A stretch of 64,000 bases of DNA from Haloplanus sp. CK5-1 (lineage in GTDB: Archaea; Halobacteriota; Halobacteria; Halobacteriales; Haloferacaceae): positions 930,001 to 994,000 of the forward strand of contig NZ_CP147505.1 in the NCBI RefSeq assembly GCF_037201915.1, in the 5' to 3' direction. A program made the position numbers and the translations under genes. Shown piece by piece: positions 24,054-32,195 of this stretch. Position 1 is the first letter of the stretch; every line of letters starts with the position of its first letter. The notes beneath the pieces are model-generated. The model did no database searches, was not told where the DNA came from, and saw nothing but the letters and a program-made list of their open reading frames with translations.

Positions 24054-24256
24054 CGTGACGATTCGAGGGGGACGAAGGCGTCGGCGTCTGCGGTCAACCA
24101 GTGGGTGAGCCGTTCGGTCTCCGTCGCCTCCGGCGGGTAGAGCGTGCGTCGGTCCGCCGCGCCGTCGTACGTGACCACGACGGCACACAGGCGACCGGTG
24201 TCCGCGTCGTGGTCGCCGTCCGGGGCGGCGGGACCGGGCGTGGAGGTGTTCGACAT
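24050..24256 (-). CDS. DUF7511-like small haloarchaeal protein
   Basis: A 68-residue protein with a disordered acidic start and a compact C-terminal domain (LCAVVVTYDGAADRRTLYPP, then ATETERLTHWLTADADAFVP). The YDG...TLYPP...T-x-WL-A---FV pattern is the small haloarchaeal domain that I know as DUF7511, of unknown function. It is a soluble protein. It converges on the dehydrogenase gene with a four-base overlap of stops. Confidence 0.7.
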   Translation of the reverse strand: MSNTSTPGPAAPDGDHDADTGRLCAVVVTYDGAADRRTLYPPEATETERLTHWLTADADAFVPLESSR

Positions 24257-24438
24257 GTCGCGTCCGGTGATAGGTCGTCGTCACCTTTAGTCACTGCTAT
24301 GTCGGGTTCGTCTCCGTCGGTACCGCTCGTAGCGCTCCGTACCGCCTACGTCCGCTCCGGAGGACTCCCAAGCGTTTCGATTGGAGATCACGGCCCGACC
24401 GCCGTCTCCGCGGGCGACGACGATCGGTCGCTCGAATG

Positions 24439-24447
24439 TTTAAATAC
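24439..24447 (+). promoter_or_regulatory. TATA box of the pentapeptide-repeat gene
   Basis: TTTAAATAC lies 27-35 bases before the GTG start at 24474, the leaderless arrangement, and supports the choice of GTG. Confidence 0.65.
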
Positions 24448-24473
24448 GGTCGAACACAACCGACGGACGACTC

Positions 24474-26312
24474 GTGACCTCGAGCGACCCGATCCGATCC
24501 GAGGATCTCGAACCGGGCGCCGACCTCTCGGGAGTGGACCTGTCCGGCGCGTCGCTTCGGAACGTCTCCCTGTCCGAGGCCGACCTCTCGAACGCGAACC
24601 TGCGTGGGGCGAACCTGCCGAGCGCCAAGTTGGATGGGTGTGACCTCTCGGGGGCCGACCTGACGGGGACCGATCTCCGGTCGGCCACCCTCGACGGTGC
24701 CAACCTGGACGGTGCGACGCTCGCGAACGCGGAGCTGCTGGAGGCCGACCTGACGGCGACGACGTTAGTGGAGGCGGATCTCTCGTCCGCGGAGTTACGG
24801 CACGTCGACGCGTCGGGTGCCGACCTGACACGCGTGACCGCCGTGGAGACGGATCTGTCGAACGCGACTTTCGAGGAGGTGACCCTCGCGTTCGCCAACC
24901 TGTTCGGGTCGACCCTCTCCCGAACCACGTTCGTCGGTTCGGACCTCACGAACGCAAACCTCGCTACCGTCACCTATTCGAGCGCGAACTTCTCCGAGCG
25001 CGACCTCTCGGACACCGACCCGAGCGGTGCGACGACGTCGCGCTCCGACCGGACCGACGCCCCCCGATTCGTCGGGGTCGACCTCTCGAACGCGGAGTTC
25101 GCCGACGCGGACCTCGTCGGAGCCGACTTCTACTGGTGTGTCCTCTCGGGAACGGACTTCGACGGTGCGGATCTCGACGCCGCGAACTTCGTCGAGACGG
25201 CTACCGACGACGCCGTCGGTCTCGACGAGACCGTGGGTCTCTCCCGATCGGATCTCACTTCGGGTACCGTACTCGATTCCATCTCACTCCCGGGGATCGA
25301 TCTCTCCGGTGTGGACCTCTCCGAGGCCTCGCTGGCCGGTGCAGACCTCTCCGACGCATCGTTGGACGGCACCGACCTCTCCGGTGTGGACCTCTCCGAG
25401 GCCGACCTTCGGGCGGCCTCCCTCGGGTCGGCGACGCTCGATGGGGCGAACCTTCGGAACGCCGTTCTGGTCGGCGCGAACCTTGGCGGCGCCGATCTCT
25501 CGGACGCCGACCTCCGCGGTGCGTCGGTGCGGGGTGCCGATCTGTCGGGCGCTCGCCTCCGTCGAACCGATCTCGGGAGTTCGGACCTCGGCGATGCGAT
25601 CCTCGCCGACGCCGATCTCACGGATGCGTGTCTCTTCGAAGCCGACCTCTCGAATACCATCCTCGACGACGCCGACTTCACCCGTGCCAACCTACTGAAC
25701 GTCGATCGGCGACCGCCGTTGCCGGACGGGGAACGCGAACACGCGGTCACCGAGGCCGACATCCAGCCGAAAGTCGACCTCGGCGGGAAGCGACTCGCGG
25801 GGATGGATCTCGCCGGCAGCGTTCTGTGGGGTGCGGACCTCTCCGAGGCGGACCTCTCCCACGCGACCCTGGCGGACGCGGACCTCACGAAGGCGACCCT
25901 CTCCGGGACCGATCTCTCACGGGCGGACCTGTCTTCGGCTGACCTCGCACGGGCGGACCTGTCCGGTGCCCGGATCGAAGGGGCCGACTTCTCGAACGCC
26001 GATCTCGAGGCGGCTGATCTCACCGGCGTCTTCGGAGGCGAGCTCTACTCCACCTCGTTCGACGAGGCCGGGCTACACGCCGCGACGTTCGTGGATGCCG
26101 ATATCCCGGACACGACGTTCACGGATGCCGATCTCAGCGATGCCGATCTCAGCGATGCCGATCTCAGCGAGTCGGTGTTCGGCGGTGCGGATCTCGACGG
26201 CGCGACGTTCTCGAACGCGTCGCTGCGCGGAAGCACGGTGTCGAACGCGGACTACGGGAACGCGGAATTCGACCCGCTGGTTCGGCTCAAACTGTCGCTG
26301 AACGTTCTCTGA
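24474..26312 (+). CDS. Large pentapeptide-repeat protein
   Basis: A 612-residue acidic protein built almost entirely of A(D/N)LXX-type pentapeptides (ADLSGVDLSGASL, ADLSNANLRGANL and so on), expected to fold into long right-handed four-sided beta helices. Breaks in the repeat occur around residues 180-200 (TDPSGATTSRSDRTDAPRF), about 235-265, and 415-445 (NVDRRPPLPDGEREHAVTEA), giving perhaps three or four separate helices. No signal peptide or membrane segment is present. Known members mimic DNA (MfpA/Qnr) or act as scaffolds; no function can be assigned here. The DNA is internally repetitive. The GTG start at 24474 is supported by TTTAAATAC at 24439. It ends seven bases before the stop of the convergent MFS gene. 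Confidence 0.9.
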   Translation: MTSSDPIRSEDLEPGADLSGVDLSGASLRNVSLSEADLSNANLRGANLPSAKLDGCDLSGADLTGTDLRSATLDGANLDGATLANAELLEADLTATTLVEADLSSAELRHVDASGADLTRVTAVETDLSNATFEEVTLAFANLFGSTLSRTTFVGSDLTNANLATVTYSSANFSERDLSDTDPSGATTSRSDRTDAPRFVGVDLSNAEFADADLVGADFYWCVLSGTDFDGADLDAANFVETATDDAVGLDETVGLSRSDLTSGTVLDSISLPGIDLSGVDLSEASLAGADLSDASLDGTDLSGVDLSEADLRAASLGSATLDGANLRNAVLVGANLGGADLSDADLRGASVRGADLSGARLRRTDLGSSDLGDAILADADLTDACLFEADLSNTILDDADFTRANLLNVDRRPPLPDGEREHAVTEADIQPKVDLGGKRLAGMDLAGSVLWGADLSEADLSHATLADADLTKATLSGTDLSRADLSSADLARADLSGARIEGADFSNADLEAADLTGVFGGELYSTSFDEAGLHAATFVDADIPDTTFTDADLSDADLSDADLSESVFGGADLDGATFSNASLRGSTVSNADYGNAEFDPLVRLKLSLNVL

Positions 26313-26319
26313 CCGCCGA

Positions 26320-27510
26320 TCAGGTGTCGGCGACGACCCTGGCACCGACGCCGACGAGTCCGCCGGCGACACCCACTGCGGCGACTGCGAAGACGGCCCG
26401 GACGCCGACGGCGTCGGCCACCGGTCCGAACACCACCGGCGCGAGGAACTGGCCGAGGTAGCCGACCATCGCGACGTACGAACTGAACTGGCCCTGTCGC
26501 CCGGGGGGGACCAGTTCCTCGACCCACAGTAACACCGTCGGGAACACGACTCCCTGACCGAGGCCGAACAGGACGACGGGAACGAGGGCGGCCGTCGCCG
26601 TCGTCACGACCGTCGCGACGGCTAACCCGACCGTCCACGCGCCCAGCGCGCCCAGCGTGAGCCGCCGGTGGTCGAACCGGCGCGTGAGCCGGTCGTAGAC
26701 GTAGGCACTGGCACCGCCGGCGATCCCGAGCGCCGAGAGGTAGAGGCTGATGCCGAGCGACGACGCCACGCCGAACGTCTCGAGGACGCGCGGGTAGTAG
26801 ACGACGATGGCGTAGAGCAACAAGTTCGCGGCGAAAAAGAGACCGTAGACGAGGCCGAGCAACGGTGTCGACCGGGTGACACGGGCGAGCGCCCGGACGC
26901 CGCTCTCGTCGTCTTCCCGCGGGGCGACTGCCGGTTCCGGCACGGTCAGGACGGCGACGGCCCCCAGCGGAAGCGCGAGGAGGTAGACTCCGAACGGGCT
27001 GTGCCACGAGAGGGTTCCGAGGACACCGCCGACTAGCGGCCAGACCGCCGCGCCGAGGCTGTTTGCGCTGCCGCGCAACCCCATCGCTCGGTCCTTCGCT
27101 GCCCCCTCGTAGAGGTTGTAGATCAGTACCGTGATCGACGTGTAGACGAACGTGACGGCGACGCCGAGGACCGCCCGCGAGACGAGCAACGTGGGGAACG
27201 ACTCGACGACGAGGCCGGCGCCGCCAGCGATCCCGTAGAGCGCCAGTCCGAGGACGTACGGTCGTCTGGGGCCGAACCGGTCGATCAGCCCACCGGCGAC
27301 CGGGCCCGCGAGAACGATGAAGAGGCCGTGGGTCGTGATGACGAGGCCCGCGAGCGACTGGGAGACACCCAGACTCTCCCCAACTTGGTTGACGACCGGA
27401 CCGAGAATCGCCCCGGCCATCACGGTGAGCGTCCCCGAGGCGACGACGACCCAGAGGGCGTTCGACGGCGAACGCCAAGACGACACACGGGCGGCCGCCT
27501 CTTCGCTCAT
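26320..27510 (-). CDS. MFS transporter
   Basis: A 396-residue major facilitator protein with about twelve helices. The loop 2-3 signature is GGLIDRFGPRRPYVLG (about 70-85), and a cytoplasmic acidic loop (PAVAPREDDESGVRA) divides the two six-helix halves. ATG 27510 gives the short polar N-terminus MSEEAAARVSSW before the first helix; the longer frame to 27603 is leader. The substrate is unknown; the closest appearance is drug or metabolite efflux of the DHA1 kind. It is divergent from a second MFS gene at 27644. Confidence 0.88.
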   Translation of the reverse strand: MSEEAAARVSSWRSPSNALWVVVASGTLTVMAGAILGPVVNQVGESLGVSQSLAGLVITTHGLFIVLAGPVAGGLIDRFGPRRPYVLGLALYGIAGGAGLVVESFPTLLVSRAVLGVAVTFVYTSITVLIYNLYEGAAKDRAMGLRGSANSLGAAVWPLVGGVLGTLSWHSPFGVYLLALPLGAVAVLTVPEPAVAPREDDESGVRALARVTRSTPLLGLVYGLFFAANLLLYAIVVYYPRVLETFGVASSLGISLYLSALGIAGGASAYVYDRLTRRFDHRRLTLGALGAWTVGLAVATVVTTATAALVPVVLFGLGQGVVFPTVLLWVEELVPPGRQGQFSSYVAMVGYLGQFLAPVVFGPVADAVGVRAVFAVAAVGVAGGLVGVGARVVADT

Positions 27511-27643
27511 ATGGGACGTCCCGACCTTCGGATCGTGCCGGCAAGAGCGTGCCGTCCCCGGAAGCCCGTTCCCGGTCTCCGCCGCGGTCCCAGCCGTCGG
27601 CACGAGCGAACCCTATTTGTCGGTTCCTGTGGTGTGTTCGCCC

Positions 27644-28837
27644 GTGTACTCCGACGACGAGGAGGTCGCGGTCTTCACCGCACTCGCACACGCGACCTTC
27701 CACGTGTACGAGCTCTCGATCCCGCTGTTCATCCCCGTCTGGCTCGACGTCTTCTCGGCGTCGACGGCGACGCTCGGTATCGTCGTCGGTGCGGGGTACG
27801 CGTTGATCGGGGTCGGTGCGCTCCCGAGCGGCGTCCTCTCGGATCGGTTCGGCTCCAAGACGCTCGTCGTCGTCGCCGTCGGCGGCATGGGCGGTGGCTT
27901 CCTCGTCCTCGCGGCCGCTCGGGGTGTCGCCGGTCTCGCGGCCGTGCTCCTGTTGTGGGGGGCCGCGGCCAGCATCTACCACCCCGCCGGGCTGTCGCTC
28001 ATCAGTCGCGTCGCGGAGAACCGAGGGGCCGTCTTCGCGTACCACGGCGTCGGCGGCAGTCTCGGCACCGTCGTCGGTCCGGCGGCGACGGCGGTGCTTC
28101 TGGCCGTCGTCGACTGGCGACTCGCCGCCGTCGGCCTCGCCATCCCCGCCGCGGCGGTGGTCGTCTCGGGCTCGCTCTCGGGCGTCGAGGACGCACGGGG
28201 GAGCGACGGCGGCGTGACCGACCTCCCCGAACTCGTCGCCGACACCCGCGCGCTGTTCACCGCCGGGTTCGCGCTCACGCTGGTCGTCGTCATGCTGTAC
28301 GGGACCTACTACCGCGGTCTGCTGACCTTCCTGCCCGAGTCGCTGTCCGGACTGGCCGTCTTCGACGCCGTCGTCCTCGCCGGGTGGACCGTCGACCCAA
28401 CGCAGTACGTCTACGCCGGCCTCCTCGCCGTCGGAGCGGTCGGGCAGTACGCCGGCGGTCGACTCACGGACCACGTCCGCCCGGAACTGGCACTCGTCGG
28501 TGCCCTTGGAACCCTCGCCGTCGCCGCCGTCGCGTTCGTCCCGGCGTCTACGGTCGGCCCAGCCCCGTTCCTCCTCGTCTGTGGCGTCCTCGGACTCGTC
28601 CTGTACGCCGTCGCGCCGATCTACCAGGTGGCGATCGCCGTCCGGGCACCGGAGGACAGCCACGGCCTCTCCTATGGCTACACGTACCTCGGGATGTTCG
28701 GCGTCGGTGCCCTCGGGGCCGCCATGGCCGGGACGGTCCTCACTCGCGCCGGGACGGGGGCGCTGTTCTCGACGCTCGCGCTCCTCGCGGCCCTCGCGGC
28801 GGCCGTCGCGGTCCTCCTCGTGCGCCGTCGCGTGTGA
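27644..28837 (+). CDS. MFS transporter
   Basis: A 397-residue major facilitator protein read from GTG 27644 (VYSDDEEVAVFTALAHATFH). The GVLSDRFGSKTLVVVA motif (about 60-75) is the MFS loop 2-3 signature. About twelve helices follow, with KIHPAGL-like ASIYHPAGLSLISR after helix 4, a feature of the fosmidomycin-resistance/FsrR-type group. Alternative GTG starts at 27629 and 27632 would add four or five residues. It sits back to back with the other MFS gene but the two are not close copies. The cupin gene at 28884 follows 46 bases later on the same strand. Confidence 0.88.
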   Translation: MYSDDEEVAVFTALAHATFHVYELSIPLFIPVWLDVFSASTATLGIVVGAGYALIGVGALPSGVLSDRFGSKTLVVVAVGGMGGGFLVLAAARGVAGLAAVLLLWGAAASIYHPAGLSLISRVAENRGAVFAYHGVGGSLGTVVGPAATAVLLAVVDWRLAAVGLAIPAAAVVVSGSLSGVEDARGSDGGVTDLPELVADTRALFTAGFALTLVVVMLYGTYYRGLLTFLPESLSGLAVFDAVVLAGWTVDPTQYVYAGLLAVGAVGQYAGGRLTDHVRPELALVGALGTLAVAAVAFVPASTVGPAPFLLVCGVLGLVLYAVAPIYQVAIAVRAPEDSHGLSYGYTYLGMFGVGALGAAMAGTVLTRAGTGALFSTLALLAALAAAVAVLLVRRRV

Positions 28838-28883
28838 TCCCCGCGACCGACCGTGTTTTATCCGTTCCCGTCCACCTCCGGGT

Positions 28884-29324
28884 ATGTCCAAGGGCTGGAC
28901 CCACGTCGACCTCGCGGACGTCGCCCCGAACCCCGAGAAGCCCGGCACCCGCATGGCGCTCTCGCCGCCCCTCGGTATCGAGGCGTTCAACCTCAACGTC
29001 GCGGTACTGGGGACGGGCGAACGCCTCTCGGAGAACCACTACCACTACCACGAGAACCAGCAGGAACTGTTCCTCGTCGTCGCCGGACGCTGTCGCGTCG
29101 AGACCGAGCGCGAGGGGTTCGAGATGGGGACCGACGAGGCCGTCGCCTTCGACGACGGCGAGGCGGGCGCACACGTCGTCCACAACCCGTTCGACGAGCC
29201 GTGCCGACTCGTCGCGGTCGGGTGGCCCCAGGACGGTCGGTATCCCGTCCACCAACTGCTGACGACCGAGGAGCTCCGCGAGTCACGGGACGATGATTCG
29301 GGCGACGCCGCCGACGCCGAGTGA
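28884..29324 (+). CDS. Cupin-domain protein
   Basis: A 146-residue cupin. Motif 1 is ENHYHYHENQQELFLVVAGR (about 50-69) with the metal-type His-x-His and Glu. The second motif has a His in AGAHVVHNPFD (about 94-104). It differs from the cupin at 20142 in having a longer N-terminus and an acidic tail (ESRDDDSGDAADAE). It is a cytoplasmic metal-binding protein of unknown reaction. It may be co-transcribed with the MFS gene just upstream. A longer upstream frame is a shadow of that gene. Confidence 0.85.
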   Translation: MSKGWTHVDLADVAPNPEKPGTRMALSPPLGIEAFNLNVAVLGTGERLSENHYHYHENQQELFLVVAGRCRVETEREGFEMGTDEAVAFDDGEAGAHVVHNPFDEPCRLVAVGWPQDGRYPVHQLLTTEELRESRDDDSGDAADAE

Positions 29325-29633
29325 GGCCGGTCCGCGGCGTCTCTCGCCCAGGTTGGAACGCCACGCCTCGGCCCGGCCAGCGGTATCCTGTTCCAGCCCC
29401 ATACTGAGAACCCGTTTTTCGCCACCCCCCACGATATCGGCGTCTTCGTCTTCTATGACGGATTCTTCCTTGCAGTCATCGCCGTCATCGCAAGTGCCTA
29501 CCTAACGGCACGGCACCACCTTGATCTGGGCCTCCCCGCTGACGCTCGTGGCCAGTTGGATACGGTCGCAACGATCGGCCTCTCCGGATCCTCCCTGCTG
29601 TATCTCCTCGGGATCCTGCTTTCACTCACGTAA
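29325..29633 (+). pseudogene. Remnant of a membrane protein gene
   Basis: Directly after the cupin stop, the same frame stays open for about 100 codons without any start codon. It reads as protein near its end: two hydrophobic segments (IGVFVFYDGFFLAVIAVIAS and VATIGLSGSSLLYLLGILLS) joined by a polar loop (LTARHHLDLGLPADARGQ), then TAA at 29631-29633. That looks like the C-terminal part of an integral membrane protein whose 5' end is gone. The family is not recognised. Chance openness cannot be ruled out, but two well-formed helices argue against it. Confidence 0.4.
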
Positions 29634-29862
29634 CTCACTCGGTGGACCACCCACAACGACCGACGTAACTCGTCAGTACACCGAGATCGTACAGGGAACC
29701 CACGAAATGGAATCACCTCGGGGGCTCAGTGAAGCCGAACTTCGGGGACTCAGATCTCAGTCGGAGTGACTTTCACTCATTCTATTCGGCTGATTGATAT
29801 CGGGCGGTGTGGACATATGCGACCGTTGTGCTGACTACACGCTCCACTTCTCACTTCCCTCC

Positions 29863-30045
29863 ATGATCACACGTATATCAACACTTCACGCGACACGCCA
29901 GATATCGAAGCCGACACCACGGCGAGAGCGCGGTTCCGGTACGCGCCCCGGACGCCCCCGATTCCTGCGGGCGGTCGGCGCGACGTTTGCCGCTGCCCTC
30001 ACCGGTCGTGCGGTAGCCCACGGCCCCGGCCGGCACGTCCGGTAG
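29863..30045 (+). pseudogene. Remnant with Tat-type signal peptide, truncated
   Basis: A 60-codon frame whose end (RPRFLRAVGATFAAALTGRA, then VAHGPGRH) looks like a haloarchaeal Tat signal peptide of the RR-x-FLRAVGA kind, such as those of halocyanins and other exported proteins. The mature protein is missing: a stop comes right after the cleavage region, 31 bases before the next gene. The N-terminal part is basic and not typical. I read this as the leftover 5' end of an exported-protein gene whose body was deleted. Confidence 0.35.
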
Positions 30046-30053
30046 TATTTAAG
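30046..30053 (+). promoter_or_regulatory. TATA box of the universal stress gene
   Basis: TATTTAAG lies 24-31 bases before ATG 30077, a leaderless-type promoter. It directly follows the remnant frame's stop. Confidence 0.6.
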
Positions 30054-30076
30054 TTCCTCCGGCTTCTCGTCCGCGT

Positions 30077-30508
30077 ATGACTATCGTCGCCTGCGTCGAC
30101 AGAAGCGAGCACGCCACGGAGATCATCGCGGAAGCGGTTCGGCTCGGCGAGGCGTTCGACGACCGGATTCACGCCGTCCACGTCCTCTCGAAGGACGAGT
30201 TCGTCGACCTCCAGCAGACGAGCGTCAAAGACACCGGTGCGGAGGTATCCGCCGGTCGGATCGAGTCGCTCGCGGCCGAAATCGCCGCCGACGCCCTCGC
30301 CGACGCCGGTGCGAGCGGCGAGGCCGTCGGCCTCGTCGGGGACCCCGCAAGCGAGATCGTCGGCTACGCCGCGGACCTCGACGCGAGGTACGTCGTGCTC
30401 GGCGGGCGAAACCAGTCGCGAGTCGGGAAGGCCCTCTTCGGGAGCGTCGCTCAGTCGGTCCTCCTCGACTCGGCGCTTCCGGCCGTCCTCGTCCGCAGCA
30501 CCGAGTGA
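30077..30508 (+). CDS. Universal stress protein (UspA family)
   Basis: A 143-residue single-domain USP. It starts MTIVACVDRSEHATEIIAEA and ends with the nucleotide-binding loop (VLGGRNQSRVGKALFGSVAQ, about 110-129) followed by ALPAVLVRS, the pattern of ATP-binding USPs. It is a cytoplasmic dimer thought to respond to stress, and haloarchaea carry many. A TATTTAAG box precedes it. It is followed 54 bases later by gatB on the same strand but probably has its own promoter. Confidence 0.92.
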   Translation: MTIVACVDRSEHATEIIAEAVRLGEAFDDRIHAVHVLSKDEFVDLQQTSVKDTGAEVSAGRIESLAAEIAADALADAGASGEAVGLVGDPASEIVGYAADLDARYVVLGGRNQSRVGKALFGSVAQSVLLDSALPAVLVRSTE

Positions 30509-30562
30509 CCCGTCACCCCCCGTTCCGTTAGCCTTTAGCCACCGGCCGTGCAAGCCCGCGCA

Positions 30563-32062
30563 ATGACTACGCAGGCCCTCGAGCAGCGTGACCTCGCCGT
30601 CGTCATCGGCCTCGAGGTCCACGTCCAGCTCGAAACCGACACGAAGGTCTTCTGTGGCTGTTCGACCGAGGCGGGAGACGACGAGGAGCCAAACACCCGG
30701 ACCTGTCCGGTCTGTCTGGGGCTCCCCGGTGCGCTCCCCGTCCTCAACGAGGCGGCCGTCGAGGCCGCGGTGAAGGTCGGACAGGCGCTGGACGCCGACG
30801 TCGCCGAGGAGACCCGGTTCCACCGGAAGAACTACTACTACCCCGACCTGCCGAAGAACTTCCAGATCACGCAGTACGACGCGCCGATCTGTGCCGACGG
30901 TTCGCTCGAAGTCGCCGTCGAGGACGACCGCCGGGAGATCGGCATCGGCCGCGCACACCTCGAGGAGGACCCCGGAAGCCTCCAGCACGAGGGTGGCAAC
31001 ATCGAGACGGCCGACCACACCCTCGTCGACTACAACCGCGCCGGCACGCCGCTGATGGAGATCGTCACCGATCCCGACTTCCGGGGCCCGGAGGAGGTGC
31101 GGGCCTTCCTCGCGAAACTCGAGGAGGTGCTCGAGTACCTGGGCGTCTTCGACGCCTCCCGCGACGGGAGTCTCCGGATCGACGCCAACATCTCGCTGGT
31201 GCCGGCCGACGAGATGGCCGACGACGGCAGCGTCGACGACGCGGTCCTCGCCGACGCCAACCGGACGGAGGTGAAGAACATCTCCAGTCACAAGGGCGCG
31301 GAGAAGGCGCTGGCCTACGAGGTGACCCGGCAGAAGAACGCCGTCGAGCGGGGGCGCGGGGTCGAACAGGAGACCCGCCACTGGGACGAGAGCCGCGGCA
31401 TCACCGTCTCGATGCGCTCGAAGGAGGAGGAGAAGGACTACCGCTACTTCCGCGAGGCGGACCTCCCGCCCTTGCGGGTCTCGGACTGGACGGAGCGGCT
31501 ATCGATCCCGGAACTGCCCGACGCCCGCCGCGACCGCTTCCGCGAGGCGTACGGTCTCGACGCGGAGGCGGCGTCGAAACTCACCTCGACCAAGGAAGTC
31601 GCGGACTTCTTCGAGGACGTGGCCGATCGGTTCGACCCCGACCTCGCGGCGACGTGGGTCGCCGACGACCTGCTGGGCGAACTCAACTACCGCGACATGC
31701 AGGTGACGGACGTCGAGGGGCGCCTCGACGAGTTCGCTCGGCTGATCGAACTCGTCGACGCCGACGAGATCACGGAGAAGAACGCCCGCGAGGTGGTGTT
31801 GCGGACGATGCTCGACGAGGGGATCGGTCCGGACGCAGTCGTCGAACGCGAAGGGCTCGGGAAGGCCGACGACGACGCCGTCGCGACGGCCGTCGTCGAG
31901 GCCATCGAGGAGAATCCCGACGCGGTCGAGGACTACCACGCCGGCGAGGGGGGTGCGCTCAACTTCCTCGTCGGACAGGTGATGAGCAAGACGGGGGGGA
32001 GCGCCGACCCCGGTACCGTCAACGGCCTCCTCCGAGAGCGACTGGACGACGCCGGCGACTGA
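30563..32062 (+). CDS. gatB: Asp-tRNA(Asn)/Glu-tRNA(Gln) amidotransferase subunit B
   Basis: A 499-residue GatB. The start region VVIGLEVHVQLETDTKVFCG and the zinc cysteines (FCGCST ... TCPVCLG) are family hallmarks. YYPDLPKNFQITQYD and HLEEDPGSLQHE are signature stretches of the kinase site, and the C-terminal YqeY-like tail (EGGALNFLVGQVMSKTGG) binds tRNA. With GatA and GatC, encoded elsewhere, it phosphorylates and amidates misacylated tRNA to give Asn-tRNA or Gln-tRNA. It starts at ATG 30563; a GTG at 30548 is possible. The length fits the family. Confidence 0.97.
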   Translation: MTTQALEQRDLAVVIGLEVHVQLETDTKVFCGCSTEAGDDEEPNTRTCPVCLGLPGALPVLNEAAVEAAVKVGQALDADVAEETRFHRKNYYYPDLPKNFQITQYDAPICADGSLEVAVEDDRREIGIGRAHLEEDPGSLQHEGGNIETADHTLVDYNRAGTPLMEIVTDPDFRGPEEVRAFLAKLEEVLEYLGVFDASRDGSLRIDANISLVPADEMADDGSVDDAVLADANRTEVKNISSHKGAEKALAYEVTRQKNAVERGRGVEQETRHWDESRGITVSMRSKEEEKDYRYFREADLPPLRVSDWTERLSIPELPDARRDRFREAYGLDAEAASKLTSTKEVADFFEDVADRFDPDLAATWVADDLLGELNYRDMQVTDVEGRLDEFARLIELVDADEITEKNAREVVLRTMLDEGIGPDAVVEREGLGKADDDAVATAVVEAIEENPDAVEDYHAGEGGALNFLVGQVMSKTGGSADPGTVNGLLRERLDDAGD

Positions 32063-32195
32063 TTCGCGCCACGGGGCACGCGTCACACGCCGCGAGGCGC
32101 GGCCGGCCACCGCCCCGCGTGCGCGTTCGCCCCCGCGCTGTCTGTCGATCACGGGCACGAAAGGTTTAGACGGGTGGTCGGCGTACGACTCGCCG

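Noticed and set aside
26252-28996. Very long antisense frame (over 900 codons) across two MFS genes
   Set aside because: High GC suppresses stops in the antisense frame. The product is Arg-rich and low in complexity, while the sense MFS genes have clear helices and motifs.
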